A DNA stretch of 64,000 nt from Hemicordylus capensis (taxonomy: Eukaryota; Chordata; Lepidosauria; Squamata; Cordylidae): NCBI RefSeq assembly GCF_027244095.1, contig NC_069671.1, positions 11,748,482-11,812,481 of the forward strand. Direction: 5' to 3'. Under the pieces are notes generated by a model, which was not told the origin of the DNA, made no database searches, and saw nothing but the letters and a program-made list of their open reading frames with translations. A program made the translations under genes and the position numbers. This document shows positions 22,501 through 35,800 of this stretch, piece after piece; the first letter of the stretch is position 1; every line of letters begins with the position of its first letter.

Positions 22501-25500
22501 GATTGTCTTTGTCACCTACCTGGAAATTTGGAAAAATACGCCTTCCGGTATTTGCTGCCGTTCTCATCATTCCAGAAATGTGTTGGCTGGCAAGGCATCG
22601 GCTTGATGCAAACCAACTCACCACTTTCTCCCCAAACTGATTGGCCTGTTTTAAAGAGAGAGAGAGAAGGTTGGAACAGCCCAGCCCTGTCCCAGGCAGG
22701 CATCTAGCCCAGAGGCGTCTCACATTTTGGCCATCGGCACCATCTCACGGGACAAATAGTCATAGCGATTTCTGGCAGTGTCTCCCCTCCTCCCACTGGA
22801 GACGGAAAATAGCCTTGTTGCACTGACAGCTTTCTCAGGGTTATCTCCCCGTCTTTACCCCACCTGCAAACAATTAGGATAAAACTGCAGTCATTTCTGC
22901 ACCAAGGAAAGGGTTAGGGTAACGAACCAATTGCTGTATTCTCTCCATGGAGTCATTTTTGGAGGACAATCCTACCAATGTGCATTGTAATGTACGTTTA
23001 TAGCCCTTTTTGTGTTTTTAAAACATTTTAAAACACCATTGCAAATTTGGCCACTACAGGCTCGATGATCAGGATGATCAAAGCATGAGAATACACTGAA
23101 AACTGAAAGTACTGAAATGCTCTCTCCCTTTTTCCATGTCTAGGGGCTTAGGCCTTGTTAAAAATCAAAATGAGCATGAATGCCCCCAGATGGCTCACAT
23201 ACTAACTGGTGATGTGCAAATATATAAAACCTTCAAGAAACCCTTGCTGCTCACAACTAGGTGTCACTTTGGCTGATCCTCATAGCAGACCATCTCTCTT
23301 TAGACTGGTTGTCTTTCAACAAAGCTAAGATACAACTGCCTTATTTGCAAGGGATGTTTATGAGGCCTACAGTGCATGAGGGTAGATGCTTGGAGAGAGG
23401 TGTGCTCCATTTAAAACAAAAACACAGTCGTATCCTGCTCTTCCTCCAAGGAGCCCAGAACATATTTATCCTCACAACCACCTTGTGTGGAGAGTTAAGC
23501 TGAGAGATATAAGACTGGCCCAGAGTCACCCAGTGAGTTTCATGGCTGAATGGGGATTTGAGCTCTGGTCTCCCCAGTTCTAGTCCAACACTCTAACCAC
23601 TACACCACACTGGAAGACGTTCGTTTCGACTCCTTTGGTGCCCACGTTTGGCTGACATGGCCCCAGAGATGGGTATAGGCCAGGTTTCGGAAGAAGGAGG
23701 TGGATTAAATGCTTTTTTGTCAGCACAAATACAAGGCAGGTGATAATTGCAAGGAGCGCCCCCTTGATGGGAAAGGAGGAATCCAAAATTGCCCTGTGAC
23801 TCGGGGATTCTCTGCACTGCCAGAAATTCCCTGGCAGTCCCAATTGCCCTTCCATGCTATGCACCTTCCTCATTCCAGGCCTCCACTGCCATCCCAAGAT
23901 TCCGTGCCTGGATCTCCCCTTTGTAAACCGGAATCGACACGTTCTGACCCATAAAGCAGGAAACTATATCTGTGCCACCTACAGAGAGAGAGAGAGAGAG
24001 AGCGCACATCACCTGTAGAATCCCAGCAGCACAAACATCAGAAAATCTACAGGTTCCTTCATCTGTAATGTTGGTTCTTCTAGTGGTCATCTGTATTTCT
24101 ACATAAATGGCCTATGCGCCATTGGACAGTCAGTCTGTTCAAGACATATGTCACTACCTTGTTCATGTAACTACCTTTCTACTGTAAAGGCTCACTCTGT
24201 TAGGTCTGTTGCAGCCTCTGTGGCCTTTGATCGGGCGGTCCCGTTGGACACTATTTGTCAGGCGGCTACTTGGGCTTCACCCCATTCATTTATACAGCAT
24301 TATGCTATTGATGTTAGAGCACGTAATGATGCTGTATGTGGCAGGAGTGTCCTGCAGTATTTTCAGTAAATTGGCTTGTCTTGAAATAAAGTTATTCCTG
24401 GTTGTTTACCAGTTGTTTTCCCTCCTCCTTAGGTGCTTGCTTGTGATGCTCCCAGTTCTGTAGAAGACAGAGACCACATCGAAGAACAACAGGTTGCTCA
24501 CCTGTAATGTTGGTTCTTCTAGTGGTCTTCTGCACGCCCTCCCGTCCTCCCCGCTTGGATCACTGAAGCTCGACTCTGTGACTGAGGGGATGAGGAGTGG
24601 TGCAGCCGTATATAGCAGCTGGGGGCGGGGTTACCACCAAAAGCAGGAGAAATCGAGCTTGTTAAGATTCCAACGTGGTCTCTACGCAGGTGCGTAGCCC
24701 ATTTGTTTAGAAAACAGAGACCACGTCGAAGAAACACTGAATCCAAACCAGTTTTCTCTGCAACAGATTTCCAGAGGTCGACTACAACTCCTGTAATCCC
24801 CAGTCAAAGACCATTGCAGCTGGGGATGATGGGAGTTGTGGTCAGCTTCTGGGAATCCCAGTTACAGAGAGCACTGCTCCAGATCCTTCATATTGTTTGG
24901 GGCCATAGCAGAAGATGGCTGCCATTTTGTTTCACACATAGGAAATGAAACCACTTCCTCCCCGAAATGAGAATATGAAGCTTCCTTACCGAGGCAGACC
25001 ATTGCTCCACCTAGCCCATTTGTGTCTACTCTGACTCATAGTTACAGACAGGAGTATTTCACAGCCCTACCTGGAGATACAGGGATCGACCTTCTGCATG
25101 CCAAGCAGATGCTCTTCCACTGAGCTATGGTCCCCTTCCCCATGTCCATTTTTATATTTAGGGTGTGGGAGGGGTGGCTTCTGACTTGCTGTGACAAAGA
25201 GGTTCAGGTTTTCAACAGAATGTCTGTGGAGGAATGCAATCTCTAGTTTTGAAAAAAGGAAAGAAAGAGAAAGCATCTCCGAGGTAGGAAAGCCTACAGA
25301 GGCCACAGTGTTGGATGAAACTGGCCAATGCTGTGGCTCCATATAAGGCAACTTCAGATGGTCTGAGGAAAAACACAAAGTGATGCCCTGGCTGCTGCTT
25401 AGCAACAACATAATTTCATTTATCTACTCCACGCGAAGGAAGACTTCAGGCTAAAAGAATCATGAGATTCACCAGCAGAAGCTAGTGGAGAATGGTGGTT

Positions 25501-28500
25501 CACAGAGCAGAGGCAATTACTTATGGGGCAACCTAAGCAGGGTTCACCCTGGTTTGCATTTGGATGGGAGACTACATGTGAGCGCTGTAAGGAATTCCCT
25601 TTAAGGGATGGGGCTGCTCTGGGAAGAACATCTGCAGGCAGAAGGCTCCAAATCCCACCCACCCCCAACATATCCAAGACAGGGCTGGGAGAGACTCCTG
25701 CCTGCAACCTTGGAGAAGCTGCTGCCAGTCTGAGTAGACAATACTGAGCTGGATGGACCAATGGCCTGACTCAGTATAAGGCAGCTTCCTATGTGCCTGT
25801 GCATACAAGCCCAAATTGAGTCATAGTTACTACCAAACAGGGATTCAAACACAAAACCCCCAAACTAGTCAGTAGAGCTGCACAGAAACATGGTCAAAGG
25901 GAACCAATTCCTACTCCTGTTTTACAGGCCAGGAACACTCAGGCTGAAAGCAAAGTCATTAGCACAAGGCCAGTACTAACTGGGTTTCTTCTTTTTGTGT
26001 GCCATTTTATTTGCTCTTGTAAAACTGTTGCAAATGAGAAAGCCTCACTGCAGGGACTCTCAGATGATTTTGGACTATGATTCCCATCAGCCCCAGTCAC
26101 AATGGCCACTCTGGGGATGATGGGACTTGTAGTCCAACACCATCTGGGCACCCAAGTTTGAGAAGCCCTACTGTAAATCACCCAGAGCTCAGCTAGCAGA
26201 TCACCCAGAAGCTCTACCGGTGGACATTCAACCCAGCCCTCACAAAAAACGGGTCAAGGGTTCAACCAACTGCTACCTGAAATGGATCCCAACAGAACGC
26301 TGCTCTTTATGCGTTTGTAGACGTACTCGTAACTTTGCGACTTGAGAGGCGAACCAGTTGACAGGATGGTGTGGAGCGTCTGGAGGTTATGGGTTTCACC
26401 TTGGGGGCACAGGAAAAAGACACGTCAAGCACAGAACAGGGTTGTAATGCTTCCATCATGATCTTTTCTTAATTTGGCACTTAAGATCTAGATGTTTCGG
26501 TCTAGCTAGCTGTATCCTCCACTAATCCTAAAGGTCAGCCTCACAGAGACACAACAGGTACCCTCCCTCCAAGGATGGGCACTTGGAACGGATTACAGAT
26601 ACCTGTTTTTTAACTTGGCCCTCCCCAACAGACCTCTGTGCCCTGAGGGGAAGACAAGAAAGGAGGTCCTCAGGCATAGAAGCTCTTGGAGAGACCATCT
26701 TGGAGAGACCATCAACAGCTCCTGAAGAGACCATCAACGGCCTGAGATGATAATAGGTTTTCTTAGGTAATTTGTTTTTAATATTGTAAACTGCTCTGGG
26801 TGCCTTGGTCATAAAAATGACCAAGGTAAAAAGAAGAATAAAAATGCAAACAACAAGGTTATTGTTGGATGCACACTGGCATGCCATAGAACACAATAGG
26901 TCCATTCACACATTATTGACACTCAGGTACGCAGTATATATAGGTAGAGGTGAAGATATGTTGGTTCCGTTGACCAGCCAGACAAAACATTACTCATCAG
27001 ACAGTTCCTCAAGCTGTGCTGGTACATTATTCATCAGGACTTTTTTCACTCATCACAGACTAATCGATTAGTGGATTTCCTCAGCCAAGTACAGATCTGA
27101 ACACAGGTGAAGTCGTTCACACGTTATGCTGAATGCAGGTATAGAAGTACATGTCCCATCTGTACCATGCATTTGAAGGGTCTGTATCTAGGTTCATTTT
27201 GAAAATGAACCCATGTCATTCACAAACATGTGTATGAGTGTACATATACATATACTGAATCGGACTAGAATGGCAGTGACTGTAGTGGCTTTTCCCTCCA
27301 CTCAGTGGTTATAGGAGTCCTCAGTCAATGCCCAGGGCTGCTCCTCCACCATCACTACTTCTATACCACTTTTCAACCAAAAAGCAAGTTCCAAGCACAC
27401 AAGCACAGAAAAATGAACAAGACAACAAAATGGCAACCCTATGGGCATAATGCCTTCTTGGAATCAAGAGACAGCTAAATCAGCATTAGTGGTGGAAAAC
27501 AAAGGTTTTTATTCCCAAGTCAGAGGAAATCAAAAAGAGATCTGATGCTCACAGGGCTTCAGGTTCTTCTCTTCCAACACTGCCAGCCACTTGGCCCCTG
27601 TCCCAAGGATGGTGATTCTACAACCAAAAAAGGAAACACATGCAGTCAAAGTGAATTTTTAGCCAAGGTAAATACATCTTTCGGACATAACCAGTTTATA
27701 ATAGCCCCCCAGAGACAATGTAGAGAGGGGGTTCTCTAGTTTGGGTCCCCAGATGTTGTTCGACTACAACTCAGCCATTGCAGCTAGGGTTGATGGGAGT
27801 TGTAGTCACAGGAAGCTGCCTTATACCACCCCCAAATCACTGGTCCATCTCACTCAGGGGTTCCCAATCTGTGGTACTTCAGATGTTGCTGAACTGCAAC
27901 TCCCAGTATCCCCAGCCACCATAAATTGTAGCTGGGGGTTGTAGTTCAGCAGCATCTACAGTACTACTGGTTGGGAACCCCTGATCTATCTCATTGTCCC
28001 CACTGACCAGCTGCAGATATCCAGGGTTTCAAGAGGGTCTTCCACAGCCCTAAATGGAGATGTTGTCAGGGAGTGAACCTGGGACCTCCTGCATGCAGAG
28101 TAGATGCTTTCCCACTGCACTATAGCCCCATTCTCTAGTCCAAAATCCTAGGACCCACATTTGAGAACCCCTGTTCTACACACTCTCAGCAACCATCATA
28201 AACCGGTGATGTCTGAAGAGTACTGGTTTCTTTTTAGACTGTGAGCCCTTTGGGGACAGGGATCCATTTTATTTATTTATTATTTCTCTGTGTAAACCGC
28301 CCTGAGCCATTTTTGGAAGGGGGGTATAGAAATCGAATGAATGATTGAATGACTGATGGCCACCAGCTTAGACAAATTCATGGAGGACAGGTCTATCAAT
28401 GGCTATTCGTCTGGTGGCTATAGGCCACCTCCAGCTTCAGAGGCAAGACGCCACTAAATACCAGTTGCAGGGGAGCAACAGCAGGAGAGAAGGCAAGCCC

Positions 28501-31500
28501 TCACCCCTTGCCTGTGAGCTTCTTGGAGGCATCTGATGGGCCACTGTATGAAACAGGATGCTGGACTAGATGAGCTTCCTTGGGCCTGATCCAGCAGCGC
28601 CGTTCTTATGTCCAAAAAGCTACACTTATTCTACCTCGGGTAAAAACTCACTTGGACTCAAGAGCACTGCAACACTTCACACACCTACTATTTTCATAAA
28701 CTATTGAGTTATTTGTTTCATCAGATTTTTTAAAAGGCAGTGGGGGTTTTCAAGTAACTTCACAGGGTTTGTTTGCTTTGGTTCTTCCTTCACTCCACTC
28801 AAGAAGAATAGGACCGAAGAACCTTCCCACACACTCATTAAAAGATTTGACAGCTCTGCCTGTTCGCCCTCGCCCCAAGCCACTCCATCCTGGCTTTCAG
28901 AACTGAAGGTAACCTCCTTCAAGTGGCCTTGCTCTGCGTAAATGGCACTTGAGGGATTGCTAAGTGCTTGCAGCACAATAGGAGGAAACAGCTTTGCTGG
29001 ATGTAGCAGAAACAAGAAGTTTTCACCAAGCACTGCCATACGAAGATGCATGCCGGCATATCATGACAGAAGCCATCTTGGAGCTGGCGGCCATCTTGCA
29101 GCCAGCTTCATGCAGCGCACAGGTGTTTCCCAAACACGGAAGACCTGGAGAGTTGGTCTTGTGCTAACAAGCATGAATTGTTCCCCTTTGCTAATCAGGG
29201 CCTGTACCAGTTTGCATTTGAATGGGAGACTACATGCAAGGCCTGTAAGATATTCCCCTTAGGGGAGGGGGCTGCTCTGGGAACAGCACCTGCTTGCTTG
29301 TATGCAGAAGGTTCCCAGTTCCCTCCCTGGCAGCATCTCCAAGATAGGGCTGAGAGAGATTCCTGCCTGCAACCTGGGAGAAGCCACTGCCAGTCTTGGT
29401 AGACAAAATTTTGCTGGATGGACCAAGGCAGCTTCCTATGTTTCTATAAACAAGAAACCCCAAGAAATGTGATGGCTGTGAATGCACTATGGATGGCTCA
29501 GTGCGCTTAAAACCACAACCTCCAGGGAAAGTGGTTTCAAGCTTACATCAAACATATGAATGACACATGTCCCAAGAATCATCCACATGCCAGAACAAGA
29601 GGGGTAAGCACAAGAAATACATGCTAATGATTGCCCACCCCTCTCCAAAGAGATAGTTTGCATCCCTAGAACATAAGTGCCTGTCAGCTCAGAGCAACTT
29701 ATAAGCTCCTTGGGGGCAGGGACCTGACTCTGTAACTCTGTAAACAACACAAATGGCATAATCATGATTGTCTTCCTAAGGCAATGGTTCTCAGCTATGG
29801 GACGCCAGATGACGTTGGACTACAACTCCTCCCACAGTGGGCCGCTGTAGGTGGGAATTATTATTATTAATATTAATTCGATTTCTATACCGCCCTTCCA
29901 AAAATGGCTCAGGGCGGTTTACACAGAGAAATAACAAACAAATAAGATGGCTCCCTGTCCCCAAAGGGCTTACATTCTAAAAAGAAACATAAGACAGACA
30001 CCAGCAACAGTCACTGGAGGTACTGTGCTGGGGGTGGATAGGGCCAGTTACTCTCCCCCTGCTAAATAAAGAGAATCACCATGGTAAAAGGTGCCTCTTT
30101 GCCCAGTTAGCAGGGGTTTGGTGGGAGTTGTAGTCCAACATCGTCCGGAGACCCAAGCTTGAGAACCCTGCCTTCAACATTTTTATCCAGACTTCCTTTT
30201 TCCACTGTCAATTTTCACCTATAATAAAAACTTCAGCTTGCCTCTGTATCTGAAACCACAACGCTGCTGTTCTGAGGTCTCCACTAAATGGGTACACCAA
30301 CCAGAGTTAAGGGACCCCCCAGTTATCCTAGGGCTCTTTGCTTCCCCCTTCTACCCCATCTCAAACTCCTATCCACCCCCTGAGCTTTCAACACACCGAA
30401 ACATTAAAAGGGGCGGCCGGGAGTCAGGATAGCCCACTGTTGCATTGCCCATCGGGACTTCGGTCGTTTACCTACCCTAGCCGGTCCACCAAATCCCACA
30501 GGACACTGGGGGAGGGCACAAGAGGAGACCCGTCATACAGAACCACGGATGCGCCAACTGCAAGAGCAGACACCAACCAATTCCACATCATCCAGCCAGT
30601 CTAGAGGGGAGAGAGAGAGAAGATACAAGCATGGGGGGGGGATGGAGAGAGGAACAAACGCGTATCACAAGCCAGTGGTCTCACCTATTTCCAGAGCTGT
30701 GAAGCCAGTATTTCACCTCCTCCCATAGATACCGCTGCACAACACTAGCTGTTGCCACCGGACTGCAGCTCACGATATCATTCTGAGCACTCTGCACGTC
30801 CCAAGTAGCTCCCCAAGCGAAAGAAGGAGCTCAAGGCAGAAGCTGGCTTTGCACTCATTTCTGCCCCGCCAAAAAAAGGGGAGCCCTGACTTTCTATAAG
30901 CATTTCTATTTGGGGTGCAGAGGATTCATGCACAAGCTAGCTAAGCATCACGAGAGCACACGTTAAAAACGCAGCCAGGTCTAAAAAGATACTTGCCGTT
31001 GTGTAGTACATGATGATGTCGTTGCTGGTCATGTTGCCATGGAGAATATGTTCCTTCAAGTGTTGAATTAGTGTCCCCTGTGGAATTAAAAATCACAAAA
31101 CCACCAGATTTTACAGGAAAGAATGACCACTACGGATACAATGCCTGATGCTCTGCCTTTCTGGTTTAGCTCTTCTGAACTAAGGGTAAGTTCTTGGAGA
31201 GACATCTTCAGCCAGTTAGATAAGGCCATGGCCACCGGGGGCATTTGCGGGATCAAGACCCTTCAGGAACCCCACCCCCTCCCTACACACAAATGTTTAT
31301 CTTGCAAAAGCATGTTTCTAGTCCCTGTTATTTATGGCAATTCATGGGGAAACATGCTGACAATATTCTAACTGCTGACCAAACAGCAAGCTTGGGGACA
31401 CTGAAAGCGGCCTGCTACCAAATCAGACCAGTGGTCCGTCGAGCTCAGTACTGTCTGCACTCTGGCAACAGCTCTGCAAAGTTTCAGGAAGGAGTCCCTC

Positions 31501-32765
31501 CCAGCCCTACCCAAAGATGCTGCCAGGGACCTTATGCATGCAAGCAGATGCGCCACCTATGAGCTTTAGGACCACAAAAAGTAGTACATTTTCACACAGC
31601 ACATAAATAAGCTATGGAATTCTCTGCCACGGTATACACAGAAGAGGTTTCTTCCCCCTAAATTAAAACAAAAAGACTGCAAAATTGCATACTCTCCACC
31701 GAAGGAGAGAACAAAGTATCCAATGTAGAAAATTCTACAAGGCTTGTCTCCATCGCCTGGTTTATTATCAAACTAGTCCACAGACTGCTCTACTTTTTGG
31801 CGAAACGGTACTGCCATCTAGTGGTACGCTATTTCCTCCAATTTATTTATTTAAAATATTTCCTATACCGCCCAAAACTTGCATCTCTGTGAGTTTAGGT
31901 TACAATGCTTAGCACATTTTGGAATTACTTTAGGGCCACGGTGTTGAAAAAAGGGGGCAGCGAGACCTTCCAGGTATGTTAAACTGAAGGATCTAATACA
32001 TAACCAAAAGAACGGATGTAGCTTAGCACTTGGAGTCTATGAGCTATGAAACAGGAGAGGCTCATTCACATGACCCGAATTGGTCAGTGGAGTGGCCAAT
32101 CGGGGTAGAAGATAGGGGTGTGTAAGCCAGCGCGATTCGAATGGAACCTACTCAGTTCAGGTGGTCCAAATTCAAACTGGCTCAGCCCCAGTTCTAAGAA
32201 CCAGTTTGTGGGCTGGTTCAGGAGTATACTTGTAAAGGGGAATCCAGCGACAATGGGAGAGAAAGGTATTCTGTACCTTTAGAAGGCTTCTGAGGAGGCA
32301 GCAGCTCTTCCAAGCACCCCTGCTGGACTCCCAAATGACAGCTTGGGCCGGGTCTCTGCACATGCAAGGATGCCATTTTCATGACCTCACCACATTCTGT
32401 CCCCAACATTTTACTGAGGGTGAATGAAAAACTAGCCTACCCAGCTCCCACATGATCACCATCCACTACCTTGGGGAGGGGAGACAGTCTTGTGGTAGCC
32501 AGCATGAATGGTCCCCTTTGCTAAGCACCATGGGTCTTGGTATGCATTTGGATGGGAGTCAGCGTGGCATAGTGGTTAGAGTGCTGGACTAGGACCGGGG
32601 AGACCCGAGTTCAAATCCCCCATTCAGCCATGAGACTTGCTGGGTGACTCTGGGCCAGTCACTTCTCTCTCAGCCTAACCTACTTCACAGGGTTGTTGTG
32701 AGGAGAAACCTAAGTATGTAGTACACCGCTCGGGGCTCCTTGGAGGAAGAGTGGAATATAAAATG

Positions 32766-32800
<35 letters not shown>

Positions 32801-35800
32801 AAACACGCAAGTGCTATAAGATTACAGCATTCCTTGGGGAAAGGGGCCACAGCTCAGAGGAAGAGCATCTCCATTGCATGCAGAAGATCCCAGGCTTCGT
32901 CCCTGGCAGCATCTCCAGAGTAAGACCTAATCAGGTCGCTTGGCCCATGCCAAGGGGGTCGCTTGGCCCACGCCTTGTTCCTCTTTCACATCTCCCCTAG
33001 CCAATGATATCAAATGTCAAATGGGACAGGTTAGCCGAGGGTCATGGATGGTCAGGACCCCTTCTTTGTCCAATCACTATTGATGCATAGGTGGGAAAGG
33101 TGAGGATATTTAAAACCCTAATTTGAGGATAGAAGAGGCAAGCTCTCTCCCTCAGGGAGGGTGGCTCAGGCACAGCTCACAGGAGGAGGAAAGGAGGAAG
33201 TTGATCCGATCAATCAATTTGACGGCACCTAGCATCTAGCAAAAAGAGGAACAAGTCGAGGTTCCCTTGGGGTATAGTATATTGTGACCGCAAGGGTCTG
33301 GCTGTCTTGTCAGTGTCTCAAGGCTGTTAGTTTTGTGACTGCTTTGTGTGAGAGAAGTAATTTTGCTGCATGCTGTATGCTTTGATTCATCTGAACAGTG
33401 GTAAGAAAATTAATCTGTTTTGATTAAATATAATCCCTTCACTTCTCCTCGTGTCTTCTTGAGTCTTGGGATTCTTGGCAGCCAGAACCTTGAGAAAGGA
33501 CCCACAGTCTATTAGTGTGAGGATTTTTGGAGTCTTCAATTATTCCTGGTTGCAGGGATTTTGGAGAGTCAGAAATCTCTTACACCAGGCAGGGCTGGGA
33601 GAGGGTCCTGCCTGAAACCTTGGAATAATGTTATCTATCATTCAATAGATCTGCTGAGCCAGATAGACCAATGGTCTGACTCGGACTGGCAGCTTCCTAT
33701 GTACCCTGCTTTTCGAGTTCACATAACCATGAATCGGGAATACAGACAGAAATCCTACCCTGGCTGGCTGTGCCTTAAGCCCCGTTTTGGGTCATGTGAT
33801 TGAGCCCTAGGTCTATGGTTCAAACTGCACCCCAGCCACACACTCACTCAGTAGCCCTTCATCACCACTCAGGGAAGACAAGTCTCTGCCCTGAGGGGCA
33901 TATAATCTACAATTTGAAATAAAGCAGGCAACAGAGTAAGTGGGGGGAAAGATGAAGGCAGCGGGTGGGGGGAATATTCTTCCCTGCCTTGTGCAAGAGA
34001 CTCTTTTAAAAATGTCGGTACAAAAATAGTAAAAAGGTGCTATTCTTTCAGTTAGAAGTACTTAGGATTCCGTTACAGCAAGAAACAGGAACTGAGGAGT
34101 TAGGTCCAAGGCAGCACAGAAAAACATGGGTTGTAGGAAAGGTTTTTGAAAGAAGCAAGTGAGGAGATGCTAACTGGGCAAAGGGGCACCTTTCAAAGCA
34201 GACATTCTCTTCTATTTAGCAGGAGAGCAGCAACGGGCCCGCTCCATCCCCAGCACAGCATCCCTCCAGTGGTTGTTGCTGGCATATACATTAGGTTCAT
34301 TTTTAGATTGTGGGGCCTTTGGGGGACAGGGAACCATGTTTCTACATAAGCAGCTTTGAACACTTGTGCCAAAAAGCAGTATATAAATACTCGTAGTGTA
34401 GCATAAGTCACATGGGTGTATCAGGAGGCGGCTGCAGGCATAAGAGGCCGCAAGGGAGAAAGGGGGGGAGTCTCTTGAGCGAGCAGGAGACCTTCGGACG
34501 GGTACCGCTAGATCAGCAAAGGTTAGAGGCAGGAATGCGTCAGAATGGGAGAGAAATATTCAAAGCCCCAGAGGAATTTGAAGGTAGAGATCCATGCTCA
34601 ATCGAGGAGCATGGATAAGCCAATGCAAGCACTGAAGAGAATTTGGCATTCTGAACCAACCTCATTAGCATCCTGACTTTTAACAGTACAGTTCTGACTT
34701 CTGGGACCTGCTCACTTAACAAGAAGATAAAGTCAGGGGAGGCAGCAAACCCAAATAAGCAGGGAGGGGGAAGGAGAGATGTGTTGGTGGAAATTTTGCC
34801 AGGAAATTGAGGGCCTACACAAGGAAATACTTTCCCCACACAACACATAATCATTGGGAGTTTACGGGATGGGGTGATGGACACCAGCTTGGATGGCCTT
34901 AAGCAGGGCTTAGACCAGGGCTGCTCAACTTTGGCCTATAATTCCCATAATCCTTGGCTATTGGCCACTGTGGATTATTGGCCGCTGCAGATTGTCGGAG
35001 TTGTAGTTCAGAAACATCTGGAGGGCCTAAGTTGGCTTAGACAAATTCATGGAGGCCAGGTCTATCAATGGCTACTAGTCCCGATGGCTGCAAGCTACCT
35101 TCATGTTCAGAAGCAAGATGCCTCCAAATACCAGTTGCAGGGGAGCCACAGCAGCAGAGAGGGCATGCACATACCCCTTGCCTGTGGGCTTCTCGGAGGC
35201 ATCTGGTGGGCCACTGTGGGAAACAGGATGCTGGACTAGATAGGCCTTGGGCCTGATCCAGCAAAACTCTTGTTCTGAACAATAAGATTTCTATGTATTT
35301 CTCCTCTAGCTGAGCTGAACATATATTTACACCCACTGCATCAAGCATCCCGCCTGCCTCTGCCAAGTTCTCTTTTCTGAACATTACCCAGTTCTGAACA
35401 TTACCCTTTACCATGCTTGATAACTGGAATTTCAGTAAGCAACATTAAGAGACAGGCAGCAAACACAGGTGTGCCCTACGCCTCTCAAAAAGGTTCAAAT
35501 GATGTTAGAAAGTTAAAATCAACCCAAAATGGAGAGGGAGTAAGCAGGTACTGTGTATACAAACATCAATAGCATAATCAAGCTGTATCACACTCTAATC
35601 AACAGCAATTTAATGGTATTCACCTTATTTTGTCTCTGGCTTTTTTATTTAAATTGCCCAAAATGAGATTTCAGCTAATTCCAACACTGTCTTTATAAGC
35701 AATTCATTCTAAAAGCAGAATTATCTATTTTTTCTGTTTGGTAACTGAAAGGAACTACTGCTTGCCTGTTATTCAGAATGGCTTACAAAACAGGTTTGAA

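Larger units (their letters stand above)
32477..33702 (+). repeat. Composite 5S/tRNA-Ala SINE (family A) with two insertions
   Basis: Three separated pieces of one SINE: 5S-like part (TAAGCACCATGGGTCTTGGT, 32477-32555), tRNA-like head (GGGGCCACAGCTCAGAGGAA, about 32809-32918) and body (AGGGCTGGGAGAGGGTCCTG to GGCAGCTTCCTATGTACC, 33589-33702). A family B SINE and a solo LTR fill the gaps. Confidence 0.8.

Noticed and set aside
26528-26905. A 125-codon minus-strand frame with a hydrophobic start
   Set aside because: It overlaps an L2-like tail and has no splice or domain support.
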